A DNA stretch of 64,000 nt from assembly GCA_033675265.1 (NCBI GenBank), contig JAUJYZ010000630.1:455001-519000 (forward strand), in the 5' to 3' direction. The notes beneath the pieces are model-generated. The model searched no databases. It saw nothing but the letters and a program-made list of their open reading frames with translations, and was not told where the DNA came from. This stretch comes from Actinostola sp. cb2023 (Eukaryota; Cnidaria; Anthozoa; Actiniaria; Actinostolidae). Positions 22,985-60,417 of the stretch are shown piece after piece. The position numbers were made by a program, and so were the translations under genes. How positions within the stretch are numbered: position 1 is the stretch's first letter; each line of letters opens with the position of its first letter.

Positions 22985-23850
22985 GGCAATGTGTCAATCT
23001 CTGCATTTTGTTGCGCAATGTTGTAGGCAATGTGTCAATCTCTGCAATTTGTTGCGCAATGTTGTAGGCAATGTGTCAATCTCTGCAATTTGTTGCGCAA
23101 TGTTGAGGGCAATGTGTCAATCTCTGCAATTTGTTGCGCGCAATATTGTAGGCATCGTGTCCACCTCTGCAATTTGTTGCGCGCAATATTGCAGGCGTCG
23201 TGTCCACCTCTGCAATTTGTTGCGCAATGTTGCAGGCATCGTGTCCACCTCTGCAATTTGTTGCGCGCAATGTTGCAGGCATCGTGTCCACCTCTGCAAT
23301 TTGTTGCGCAATGTTGCAGGCGTCGTGTCCACCTCTGCAATTTGTTGCGCAATGTTGCAGGCATCGTGTCCACCTCTACAATTCGTTGCGCAATATTGCA
23401 GGCATCGTGTCCACCTCTACAATTTGTTGCGCAATATTACAGGCATCGTGTCCACCTCTACAATTTGTTGCGCAATGTTGCAGGCATCGTGTCCACCTGG
23501 CGCAATGCTGCAGGCATCGTGTCCACCTCTACAATTTGTTGCGCAATATTGCAGGCATCGTGTCCACCTCTACAATTTGTTGCGCAATGTTGCAGGCATC
23601 GTGTCCACCTCTACAATTTGTTGCGCAATGTTGCAGGCATCGTGTCAACCTCTACAATTTGTTGCGCAATGTTGCAGGCATCGTGTCCACCTCTACAATT
23701 TGTTGCGCAATGTTGCAGGCATCGTGTATACCTCTGCAATTTGTTGCGCAATATTGTAGTATCGTGTCTCTGCAATTTGTTACGCGCAATATTGCAGGCA
23801 TCGTGTCCCGCCTCTGCAATTTGTTGCGCAATATTGCAGGCATCAGTCTG
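22985..23850 (-). repeat. 41-43-bp minisatellite in intron 4 of copy 3
   Basis: The unit contains GCAATGTTGCAGGCATCGTG and TCCACCTCTGCAATTTGTTG (plus strand), with units at the low-coordinate end reading AATGTGTCAATC. Same family and same intron as 29,485-31,595 (copy 1) and 42,486-43,275 (copy 2). ORFs in it are artefacts. Confidence 0.93.
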
Positions 23851-24495
23851 TGCATTTATAAACAATAGTTTTAGGCTCTAACTACCTCGTAACTGCATAT
23901 TATCGACTTCTTTACTCAGGTTTTCAAATATCACTCTTTGCGCTTTGAACTTGTTTATGATAGGTTTTAGCTTCAGGGTAAACCCCAGCACATCCTTTAA
24001 CAGCCAGATAGATACTTGTTCCTAACGATACAATCGTTGAGCCATAAAAGGCTACCTTGGTACCGATTTTAAATGCTTTGAATATTGCAGATATCCAACC
24101 TGAACGAAACAAGCAAAAGACATGCTATTTAGTGGTTCCAATCACTGTTATGTTATCAGAGTACTGAGCTGGTCTAATCTCTTTTAGTCTTACCTTTTTT
24201 ACCAGCACATTCGTCAACGGGACTCTGATGAACCAAGTAGGTTCTGTTCTCCTTATTGGAAGTTGCTCGCACTTGAAAAACAAAGCTTTCTTATTAATAT
24301 TAGACCATACGAATCTATTATATTAGAAATATGGTGACCTTTAGCATGTTTAGTTGATTCATACCTGCGGCCTCACTTGAAAACACTGCCTGAGTCGCCA
24401 ATAGCATTATCGCCTTTAGCGCATTTGACTCAAGCCAAATAGAGTGCAAACCATATGTCCGTGAAACAGTACTAAATAGCACTGATGAAACAATA

Positions 24496-24640
24496 GAGTG
24501 ATTCCAATAAACCTGGGCATTACTAACTACACCAACACACACTATTAGACACTCACTCTTTTGTTTTCTTTTGTTTCTTTGCATCTAATAAACACTGACA
24601 GCTCAGTAATTAGTAGTGCCCAGGTTTATTGGAATCACTC
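24496..24640. mobile_element. MITE with TA duplication in intron 1 of copy 3
   Basis: GAGTGATTCCAATAAACCTG plus GGCA is inverted at the right end; TA flanks both sides (24494-24495, 24641-24642). The left and right terminal repeats are near perfect. Absent from copies 1 and 2. Confidence 0.88.
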
Positions 24641-25424
24641 TATAAAACAATAGAAATAACACTATTTAGTGCTATTTAGTAATAGTACTATTTGATTCAA
24701 GCCAAATAAACTTAATCGTTTTTCAAAAGTTCGTCGTAGTTTTCAAGATATTGAACTTTACCCTTCACCTACCTTTGTCCTCATAAAAAGCACTCGTTGG
24801 GCCGCTAGCATCATCATCATATCCACTACCATAATCAACATCATCATCATCATCACTGCCATCTTCATCATCATCATCGTGTTCATATTCAAAGTATCGT
24901 CTGTTTTTATGGAATTGTTCGTCTAGCGGCTCGTTGTAGGATTTTGCCTTGGCAAACTCTTCTCCAAGTAGTAAGAGACATACAAAGAACACAAAGCGGT
25001 ACTTGCAACGCGGCTTCATTCCTGCGTCGATATAACAACTATAAACATTGTTTGACGATCTAGTGAGTTGAGCCGGTTCTAGTGAATTGGATCGCTAGTT
25101 TTTTTATTGACAGTTTTGAACAATCGACAAAATGTATTACCAAAACTGAGAAGTTTCACTGCTTTCCTTTCAAAATATGTTCTCAAAATCAAAATCCAGG
25201 ATATGGCATTTTTTAATGAGTTTCTACTCTTTTCATTCGAACAATTGGAAATGAACCTCTCGTTGCTTTTCAGAAAGATTATCAAACTTTTATGATTATC
25301 AGAATTTTAATTAATTAAATTAATTTTATTTTTTTCTTTGAACTTTTTTTTTACAACTTTTTTTTTACAACTATGAACATTGTTTGACGCCGGATCTAGT
25401 GAGTTGAGCCGGTTCTTGTGAATT

Positions 25425-26367
25425 GCCCTATACCACTATGACGTCAAATCAAAACAATCTATTGTTTAAACGCTAAGGATCATGGTCGCTAGAGGGGGAC
25501 AAAACAGCAACAACACAAAGGATTTCCCAAATAAATGTATTTTACAGACGGTCTGAAAGCGATAAAAGTCACCAAACGCAGTAAATATTGTGGGAAAAGT
25601 ATCGATGAACATAATATCTGGAAACTAGCCAATTTGAAATCAAGCGAACCTCAGCAGAGCAGATTTAGTTCAAATTTCTATTGTATCACGCCCATAAAAC
25701 TATAAGGGGGTTGTAATTTGCTTTCGTTTTATTGCAGAAGCTTGGGTTCAGGATTAAATGTATAGATGAGCAGATTGTACATATTTGTGAAGTTAGTTAC
25801 CATGGCAACAATACATTTGACCTTTTAACCCGGGTTTAAGAAAATAAGATTCAAGGCTTTGGTAGAAGCGCACAACGTTAGTATATCAGAGTAGAAGATA
25901 GTGAAAATAATACAGTTTACCATGCTGTTCATCAGGCTAATTGGATATTTTGGAAATATATAATTGCTGAGTCATAAATCGAGAGTATCAAATTTCATTT
26001 TCACGTTGATCACCCTTCCCATTACTTTTTCCAACTTATCCAATTAGACCAATAAACTAGGTAGTAAGTCTATTTAATTTTCTATTAAATCCTTGTCATG
26101 CAAAATTTCTTTACCGGTATGCACGAGACTTTTATTTTATAAAATATAATTAGAGTTCAAAGGTCACATTGCATGTTTCCATGGAAACTGATATGTTTAT
26201 TTGTTGAGATTGTAACATTGTTGTATCACTTAAAGTTTCATGAAAGAATCTCGCAAAGAAAAGGAAATAGACCACCCCCTCTTAATTTGCAGCATACATC
26301 CTAGAACCATGCCTTAATAACCCTGTCCCCCTCGTAAATAAGCCGTTACATCATAATGGTATAGGGC
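25425..26367. mobile_element. MITE-like DNA element, AATT target duplication (longer form)
   Basis: Termini GCCCTATACCACTATGACGT and its inverted partner (ACATCATAATGGTATAGGGC) are bounded by AATT at 25421-25424 and 26368-26371. The matching site without an element is next to copy 1, where CCAATTCAC is uninterrupted (about 28156). The 943-bp interior has no ORF of note. A 315-bp derivative is at 40,506-40,820. Confidence 0.85.
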
Positions 26368-27029
26368 AATTGGATCGCTAGTTTTTTTATTGACAGTTTT
26401 GAACAATCGATAAAATGTATTACCAAATTAAAAGAAGTGTCACTGTTTTCCCTTTCAAAAATATGTTTTCAAAATCAAAATCCAGGATATGGCATCACTG
26501 AGTTTAATACTCTTAATGCGGAACCTTTCATGCATGTAACCGAAGTCTCGTTGCTTTTCAGAAAGATTATATAAAGTCTTATAATTAAAGTCTTATAAAT
26601 GATGAAAACAATTTATCGATCACACATAAATGCAAAAAGCAAAACAGTATCTGAAATCTAGATTTCTTCAGAGCTATTTAGTGTTATGCAAATTAGCTGA
26701 GTTGATCTTTATAGGTTTGCATTTTCTCTGGGACAGCAGGAATAGTGAAGGAATAAGATACGGATAATAATAATAATTAGGTTTTGGGAGCAACATAGAA
26801 AAGTCTCAATCCTTTCACAAATAAGAATAATAAACTGACTCAGGCTAAAAACACGAAAAAGCGAGAAAAAATATCACAAAAAGAGAACTGATCAAGATAT
26901 AAAACTTTCCCTAAAAATTAATCCCCCTATAAACAAACAAAGAATAAATAAACAAACAAACAAACAAAAAATATCCCAGTACTAGCTAGTTGTGTGAGAA
27001 AATAAAACCGTGGCAAAACTGCTATGATA

Positions 27030-27476
27030 CCAAAGCTAGTTACGAGTTCCACTGATCAACACTGACCAATGCCTGCTCAGTCTCTCAGTCTTCTAATGAA
27101 GACTGGACCAAAACACAGTAATTATAAGATGTTGCAGGTACCTTCTTTAAGAATCATGTTAGGTGACATTAAATTGACAGATGTGAAGGGGTGATCTAGT
27201 ATTGTTCACCATCAGGGAAATCATCAATATTAAATGTATCACTGCATTGTAAAATTACTGAAACAGGTAAATGCGATTTGTAGTTTGAAAATCACGATCA
27301 TCGCAGTTGGATTATTCACATCTGTCAATTTAATGTCATCAAACATGGTTTTTAAGAAGGTACCTGCAACATCTTATAATTACTGTGTTTTGGTCCAGTC
27401 TTCATTAGAAGACTGAGAGACTGAGCAGGCATTGGTAAGTGTTGATCAGTGGAACTCGTAATTAACTTTGGTAGTC
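27030..27476. repeat. Palindromic head-to-head junction between copies 3 and 1
   Basis: Bases 27030-27188 recur as an imperfect inverted copy at 27318-27476 around a spacer of about 130 bases. Shared blocks include GGTACCTGCAACATC, ACAGTAATTATAAG and CTTCATTAGAAGACTG in mirrored order. A third copy of this block lies upstream of copy 2 (about 39,700-39,870). This is the symmetry axis of an inverted duplication. Confidence 0.88.
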
Positions 27477-28223
27477 GATAGCAGTTTTGTCACGGTTTTA
27501 TTTTCTCACACGCAACTGAAAAATGATTTGTTTATTTATTTATTTATTTATTTGTTTATTAGGGGGATTATTTGTAGGAGTTCATAGTAGTGATTAGTTC
27601 TCTTCATTTAGTGATATTTTTCTCGCTTTTTCGTGTTATTAGTCTTGGTCATTTTATTATTATTATTTGTAAGAGGATTTAGACTTTGGTATAATGCTCC
27701 TAAAACTTTATTATATTGTTATTTTGATCTATATTACCACAACTCATTCATTGTTCACTATTCCTGCTGTCCCAGAGATAATATAAACCTATCAAAGATG
27801 AACTAATATGGATAACAATACTGAGCTGTAAATAATCTAGATACTGTTTTGCTTTTTGCATTTATGTGTTACCTAGTATATCATGTTATTCTTTATCCTC
27901 TTTTCCTTCTTCTAAGAAAAAAATAAATTTAATTTAATTAATTAAAATTCTGATAATCATAAAAATTTGATAATCTTTCTGAAAAGCAAGAACATTTCCA
28001 ATTGTTCGAATGAAAAGAGTAGAAACTCAGTAATGCCATATCCTGGATTTTGATTTTGAAAACATATTTTGAAAGGGAAAGCAGTGACACTTCTCAGTTT
28101 TGGTAATACATTTTGTTGATTGCTCAAAACTGTCAATAAAAAAACTAGCGATCCAATTCACTAGAACCGGCTCAACTCACTAGATCGTCAAACAATGTTC
28201 ATAGTTGTTATATCGACGCAGGA

Positions 28224-38319
<10,096 letters not shown>

Positions 38320-38809
38320 TGTGTGCAACTAATATATTCTCATCCGAAACTGCGATTAATGACTAGGTTAATTAGCAGTGGTCATGTGAAGTAGTAAAAG
38401 CTAGCAGTAGTAAATAAAATAATATCATCATATATGACTAACTGGTTGTTTTATTTAGTGACAAAGGTTTAGAAAAGAGATAATTACTGAGTGACTGACT
38501 GAATAAATGACTGAATAAATGACTGAATACTGAACGGATGAATAAATGAAACTGAATCAAAACTTATAGAGAATGAATGAATTGACAAATAAACGAACAC
38601 AACTAACTGGTGCATTAATATAAATACTGACCATTATTGGGCATCACGGGCTGTGATACGGGTAATTACAATTACAATATTCTATTTAATAGCTAAATGT
38701 TCACAATATTTTATCTTTTTTATTTGTGCACTTTTTGAGTCGTTCTTCGCAGGCAGAGGGAAAAAACTGCCTGGGAAATGTGGCATCTGTATTAAGTTGA
38801 TCTACGCTG

Positions 38810-39030
38810 CCAATGCTAAATGACGCATCAATGGTCCAGCCGCACTGCAACAACATCTGTTACGAGCGGTGATCCAAGGTGCGCTAGTGTGGGGGCAAGT
38901 GTTGGTGCAACAGTCAGATATTCCCAGTCCGGACCAATGGGGATGGAAAAAGATAGAAAACGGCTCTGGAGGCAAACTCGGACGACACTTTCGCAAGCAA
39001 AGGATACCTGGAAACTGCCTACAAGACTCC
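38810..39030 (+). pseudogene. Fragment of Academ-like transposase C-terminus
   Basis: The plus frame reads AALQQHLLRA, then VWGQ, then IPSPDQWGWKK, matching the C-terminal part of the minus-strand transposase relic at 49,690-50,000 (RRAIYQAGVW and IPSPDGWGWKN). No other part of the protein was found nearby, so this is a short decayed fragment in the spacer between copies 1 and 2. Confidence 0.7.
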
Positions 39031-39057
39031 TAGTGAGAGGTACTTTATCTACAGTAC

Positions 39058-39300
39058 TTTTTTTGCGAGTTTTTATTTTCACGATTGAAAAAAAAAGTCA
39101 CGTGACTAATCAATCACGTGATTGATCACATGATTAGCATCATACCATTTCCTACAGATGTGAAATTATTAATAGTTTTCACATTTAACCAGCGTAAAAA
39201 AAACTTAAAAATGCAACGTTTTAATTTTGCGAGTTCTTATTTTCACGATTGAAAAAAAAAATCAAGTCACGTGATCGATGATGTGATTAGCATTACAACC
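39058..39300 (+). repeat. Two-copy duplication with GTCACGTGA motifs
   Basis: TTTTGCGAG-TTATTTTCACGATTG followed by an A run and a CACGTGA palindrome occurs at about 39060 and again at about 39228. Nothing coding. Confidence 0.65.
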
Positions 39301-39579
39301 TTTGCTTATTGACTGCAGATGTCTACTCAATATTTGTTACCCGTTTCGGCACCTTTTACCAGCATTAAAAACCCTAAAAACACAAAGTTTTGCTCAGCCG
39401 CGTTTCCATGCTATAGTACGTGTTTTCAGCGGTTTTTTGACATGCGCATTACGGGAAACGTGGGCCTTATTTCAGATGCCTCCATATCAGAAATTAATAA
39501 GCACATAGAGATAAGTAATTGTGTCAAGTTTCATGCTTTTATCATAAAACGAACAATTTTTCACCTTAACAGCCTGACT

Positions 39580-39675
39580 ACCAGACCTCTTTCTCTACTT
39601 TATACTACAGTTTTCGCGAAATAAAATTATAATGTGCGTGGAAAACACTAAGAACATTTGCATAGGAGGCTAGAA
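39580..39675 (+). repeat. Interspersed repeat end (CAGTTTTCGCGAAATAAAAT)
   Basis: About 90 bases containing CTACAGTTTTCGCGAAATAA and TTGCATAGGAGGCT are nearly identical to 59,882-59,967 upstream of copine. It is probably the end of a dispersed element. Confidence 0.7.
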
Positions 39676-40505
39676 AAGATTTGAAAACGACGATCATTGC
39701 AGTTGGATGGCTTATTTAAATCTGTCAACTTAATGTCAACTAACATGATTCTTAAGAAGGTACCTGCAACATCTTATAATTACTGTGTTTTGTTCCAGTT
39801 TTCATTAGAAGTGAGAAGCAGGCACGGGTAAGTGTTGATCAGTGCAACTCGTAATTAACTTTGGTATCGATAGCAGTTTTTCCACGGTTTTATTTTCGCA
39901 CACAACTAGTACTGGGATATTTTTTGTTTGTTTGTTTGTTTATTTATTCTTTGTTAAATTTGTTTATAGGGGGATTAATTTTTAGGGGAAGTTTATCTTG
40001 ATCAGTTCTCTTTTTGTGATATTTTTTCTGGCTTTTTCGTGTTTTTAGCCTTAGTCAGTTTATTTTTCTTATTTGTAAAAGGATTGAGACTTTTCTATGT
40101 ATGCTCCCAAAATCTGATTATTATTACTTATCCGTATCTTATTCCTTCACTATTCCTGCTGTCCCAGAGAAAATGCAAACCTATAAAGATCAACTTAGCT
40201 AATTTGCATAACACTAAATAGCTCTGAAGAAAGCTATAGATTTCAGATACTGTTTTGCTCTTTGCATTTTATGTGTGATCGATAAATTGTTTTCATCATT
40301 TACTAAGACTTTATTTATAAGACTTTATATAATCTTTCTGAAAAGCAACGATACTTCGGTTACATGAAAGACTCAGTGATGCCATATCCTGGATTTTGAT
40401 TTTGAAAACATATTTTGAAAGGGAAAACAGTGACACTTCTTTTAATTTGGTAATACATTTTATCGATTGTTCAAAAATGTCAATAAAAAAACTAGCGATT
40501 CAATT

Positions 40506-40820
40506 GCCCTATACCATTATGATGTAACGGCTTATTTACGAGGAGGACAGAATCGTGAAGAACAATAGAAATTTGAACTAATTCTGCTCTGCTGAGGTTC
40601 GCTTGATTTCAAATTGGCTAGTTTCCAGATATTATGTTCATCGATACTTTTCCCACAATATTTACTGTGTTTGGTGACTTTTATCGCTTTCAGACGGTCT
40701 GTAAAATACATTTATTTGGGAAATCCTTTGTGTGTTGCTGTTTTGTTCCCCTCTAGCGACCATGATCCTTAGCGTTTAAACAATATATTGTTTTGATTTG
40801 ACGTCATAGTGGTATAGGGC
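40506..40820. mobile_element. MITE, AATT target duplication (internally deleted form)
   Basis: Same termini as 25,425-26,367 in opposite orientation, flanked by AATT at 40502-40505 and 40821-40824. It keeps both ends but lacks about 630 internal bases. It sits in the upstream region of copy 2. Confidence 0.87.
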
Positions 40821-41216
40821 AATTCACAAAAACCGGCTCAACTCACTAGATCCGGCGTCAAACAATGTTCATAGTTGTAAAAAAAAAGTTGTAAAAAAAA
40901 AACAACATTAATTTAATTAATTAAAATTCTGATAATCATAAAAGTTTAATCATCTTTCTGAAAAGCAACGAGAGGTTCATTTCCAATTGTTCGAATGAAA
41001 AGAGTAGAAACTCAGTAAAAAATGCCATATCCTGGATTTTGATTTTGAAAACATATTTTGAAAGGGAAAGCAGTGACACTTCTCAGTTTTGGTAATACAT
41101 TTTGTTGATTGTTCAAAACTGTCAATAAAAAAACTAGCGATCCAATTCACTAGAACCGGCTCAACTCACTAGATCCGGCGTCAAACAATGTTCATAGTTG
41201 TTATATCGACGCAGGA

Positions 41217-56805
<15,589 letters not shown>

Positions 56806-57122
56806 TGTGTGCAACTTCAATATTCTCATCCTAAACTGCGATTAATGACTAGGTTAATTAGCCAGTGGTCATGTGACTGAAGTAGTATACGTAAAAGCAA
56901 TAGTAAATAAAATAATATCATCATATCTGAATAACTGGTTGGTTTATTTAGTGACAAACAGACAAAGAGAGAGATAATTACTGAGTGACTGACTGAATAA
57001 ATGACTGAATAAACGGATGGATAAATGAAACGGAATTAAAACTTATATAAAATGAATGAATTGACAACACAACTAACTCCTGTATAACTGAAGAACATTC
57101 AAGTAGATAGTACTAGCAGTGT

Positions 57123-57310
57123 CTGGGGGGGGGGGGGGGGGGGGGTATACTCTGGCATTTTTTTGGGTAACCGGGTGTGCCGCTATGGCCCCAAAAACCT
57201 TACCCTATCCCAGACCCGTGAAACGACAATTTTCCGTACCCTATCCTCGGCCTATTCTTGAAAATCTACTGGCCCAGACCTGAAATCGAAAGTTCGTGAC
57301 CAATTTGAAG
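57123..57310 (+). mobile_element. Interspersed repeat with G run and ACCCTATCCCAGACCC
   Basis: Diverged second copy of the repeat at 16,495-16,680: a run of about 20 G, TATACTCTGGC, then ACCCTATCCCAGACCC and a second ACCCTATCC block. Confidence 0.65.
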
Positions 57311-57602
57311 CTAAGAATTATTATTTTGCCGCTACGATCATTTATAAACATATAGAGTATCAGTCTTCAAACTCGTAAAAATGCAAAAACAATGAAAAAA
57401 AGCAAAACATTCTGAACCGTATATCGCCCATATCGTGGTTTATGAAATTTAGTCAAAATAGTACACTAGCTGATCTACACTGACCATGCATACACTATAA
57501 ATACAGCCGTGATACAGACGTAACATAAGTCATTCATCACTATAAAATCTTTTAGTTCAAACAGGATGTATTTTTGAGTAAAAGCTTACCTTTACAAACC
57601 AA

Positions 57603-59496
57603 ACAAGACGCTCAATGAGCGTACACTCGGGCTTATGACAAGGACAATGTCAGTTGCGTGAGGAGAGACCTGACAATGACTGACAGTTGCGTGACGAGGG
57701 AGACTATGTATATCATGTATGTGTCGAGTTCATTTGATTTGACTTTGACTTTGAGTTCATTTGATTACCTTTTGACTTTGAGTTCATTTGATTACCTTTT
57801 GATGAGTTCGTGTAAAAGCCCCCTCTCTAGCTTCAGATCCCGAAACGTCGAGTTTGGAATCGAGTTCGAGTTCGGGTTCGAGTTACGGTTCGAACGTCGA
57901 ATAAAACAAGGACATCTTCTTCAATACAATATCATTTCTCTGACGTCATGACAATCAGTGACAGTTGAGTGACGAGGGAGACCATGAGTCGGGTGAGTAC
58001 GAACATGATACGTCTTGAGGTTGCATAGGTCAGATGGTTCCGATAACGCCCTCGCGTTTGTTTTTATTACTCGGGCCCTTCTAGCCTGCGAATACAGCCG
58101 CTTTTTTACGCTCGCCACAGGGGTCTCCCGAAAGAAGCGTCTGCGGAGTGAGGCCCAAATTCCTGTACTGTGACGTCATTTTGGACCCGATTCTGGTCCA
58201 CGAAGCTGATTGGTCAGCTTGCTGGTAATCGCATTATTTGCATAAATTAAACTCAACGACCTGAACAAAATATTACAATGTCGAGCCGCGGGCGATTGTA
58301 TCGGACTTATCATATGCACAGATGAATAAAATGATGTTCTACAATAATTTTGATTGCCGAATCAACAAACTCAGGCCGTTTGGAATTAGTGTTTACAACA
58401 CGAGCTGTCATGACCTCAGAGGTCACAGTACAGGAATTTGGGCCTCACTCCGCAGACGCTTCTTTCGGGAGACCCCTGTGGCGAGCGTAAAAAAGCGGCT
58501 GTATTCGCAGGCTAGGGCCCTTCCGAAGGAAGCCCGAGTTAGAAAATAATTTTTTTTTTTATTTTTTTTTTTTTTTTTTCCAGGTGATAGAATGAAGAAA
58601 AAATGCGAAGAATGAAGAAAGAATGCGATGTATTTGATCGTATCAGATCGTATCGAGTTTCAAGATTTCTCATCATAGATCTTCAAGCTATTAAGGTCAG
58701 CCGATTGTAGTTGATCGTTCCACGATGAAGCTAAGGCGCGTTTGCTTTTGTTATAAATGAAACGACATCTTTCAGAGTGGGCCCACACGAATAGCCGTAT
58801 GCTTTTGTCTGTGAAATGAGCATGTTTAAAGCCCGTGTTTTATCGGCTGTTGTATGACGCCGTTCCAGTCCACGAACTCGAACTCATATCCAAAAATGAA
58901 TTGAGACAAAGGCGATCGAGCAAGGTCAATGTTCGAAAATCCGTGTTCTTTTCAGTAATTAAGATGACAGTTGTAAAGTGATCCTTATCTGAGTCATACA
59001 TCTATTACGCGACCTAATTTTAGAACCGTTGCGTAGAGCTATTTAAAACCGAATTTCCACCCTCAAAACAGGTCAGTGAACGGCAAAAATACAATCGAAA
59101 TCAAAACGTCCTTAGACTTTAGGGATCTATTACAGAAGAAGACGCTCAATGACGAGGGAGACTTGTGTCTGACTCATAGATAAAGATCTCCGCGGACTCT
59201 TGAAGGTACACTGTGGTACGTATTTAAACGTATTTGAGGTCACTTGAGGTCACATCTTAAATCTAACAGAAGCAGTTAATTGTGTTAATGCTGTTCAAAA
59301 TAGTATTTTTGTATGTCAAAGAGAGAGTTATAATGGAGTGCATGTACCGTCGTTATCACCGTATTTTTATCTATGCTATACATAGTCTCCCTCGTCACGC
59401 AACTGTCAGTCATTGTCATGAGGTCTCTCCTCACGCAACTGACATTGTCCTTGTCATAAGCCCGAGTGTACGCTCATTGAGCGTCTTGTTAAATAT
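57603..59496. mobile_element. 1.9-kb inverted-repeat element
   Basis: About 115 terminal bases (ACAAGACGCTCAATGAGCGT, GACAATGTCAGTTGCGTGAG, GACGAGGGAGACTATG) recur inverted at 59385-59496. No transposase ORF is present. It contains the nested MULE-like MITE at 58,082-58,514. Sequence near 58580-58690 also recurs inverted near 59560-59710. Confidence 0.8.
58082..58514. mobile_element. MULE-like MITE with 9-bp target duplication
   Basis: Long TIRs of about 90 bases begin TAGCCTGCGAATACAGCCGC and end with the exact mirror. GGGCCCTTC flanks both sides (58073-58081 and 58515-58523). The uninterrupted target, GGGCCCTTCCGAAGGAAGCC in inverse orientation, is present at 59748-59778. Long TIRs with 9-bp duplications are typical of Mutator-like elements. 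Confidence 0.93.
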
Positions 59497-59881
59497 ATTT
59501 TAAGCGAGCTTCTAGTCCTTTTACCACTTCTAGTCATTGAACGATGAACTAGAATCCTGACCTTTTAATAGCTTGAAGATCTACAGCTGCTTTCAAAACT
59601 AAGATTCAAATCTACTTTAGTCCTGTGTGTGTGTGTGTTTTTTTCTTATCTGCTGAGTAATCTTGAAACTCGATACGATTAAATACGTCGCATACTTTCG
59701 TCATTCTTTCACCGAACAAAACTACGACTACTACCGAAAAACGCATTTTATAACTCGGGCTTCCTTCGGAAGGGCCCGAGTAATAAACAAATTAATCCAC
59801 CCCAACATGTACTGTAAGAAATCACTGATGGCGCGCGATTTGCCAAACGACGTGATCATGTTATTCAGCCCAGGCTCTCCC

Positions 59882-59967
59882 AGGACTTCTCTACTTACTA
59901 CAGTTTTCGCGAAATAAAATTATAATGTGCGTGAAAAACACTAAGAATGTCTGCATAGGAGGCTCGA
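59882..59967 (+). repeat. Interspersed repeat end, second copy
   Basis: Near-identical to 39,580-39,675 (CAGTTTTCGCGAAATAAAAT, AATGTGCGTG, TGCATAGGAGGCT). Located about 450 bases upstream of the copine start codon. Confidence 0.7.
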
Positions 59968-60417
59968 AAAACACTCTGATGAAGGTAAACTGATCTAAAT
60001 AACTGAGCCAAAAGGGAAATAACACAGGGATCCCGCAGTAATGATGATTGCCCGTTAATGTTTACGTCTTATGTTGAAAGAAGTACTAAAGTTTTATTAC
60101 GTTTTTAAAAGTCGTGATAAAAAAAGAATAAATATATACGGGATATATTGACAAGGATAATAGAGATTTTTTTAGGCGCGTTAGACTTCATCAACGACTG
60201 AAGGGTCTGGGATCTAGTGCTTCGTCTCCGCTCTGTTGAAAACTGGGAATGTTTTGATTTCAGTCACTACTGAACTGTTTGCAAACTGTGCTTTTTAGGT
60301 TTTGTGGATTTCGTACGTTAAGATCGTCTTATTTCTTAATCAGGCTAATCTATAGACTAGTCTGACAAGTGAATCGCTTGCTGTAATAGTTGTAATAATC
60401 CAAGAAAGCCTTCTATA

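Larger units (their letters stand above)
22119..25019 (-). pseudogene. Copy 3 of three-copy secreted-protein gene (exons 1-7 only)
   Basis: Minus-strand exons matching copies 1 and 2: E1 25019-24773, E2 24418-24365, E3 24271-24194, E4 24099-23886, E5 22919-22765, E6 22690-22505, E7 22338-22119. E1 encodes the signal peptide and acidic tract. Exons 8-11 are absent: after the intron-7 array the homology stops. Two further lesions are visible. The E2 acceptor reads GC where the other copies have AG, and E4 has one extra base in an A run near 23954-23957, shifting the frame. The protein is more diverged than copies 1 and 2 are from each other (E5: NYIQSTSEMFGRI against NYIESTAEMFGRI). It is most likely a truncated, inverted duplicate. 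Confidence 0.85.

Noticed and set aside
22989..23881. ORFs in the 41-43-bp arrays (also 29,459-31,851 and 42,453-43,531)
   Set aside because: Many overlapping frames on both strands with identical periodicity. Only the flanking exon 5 sequence is real coding.
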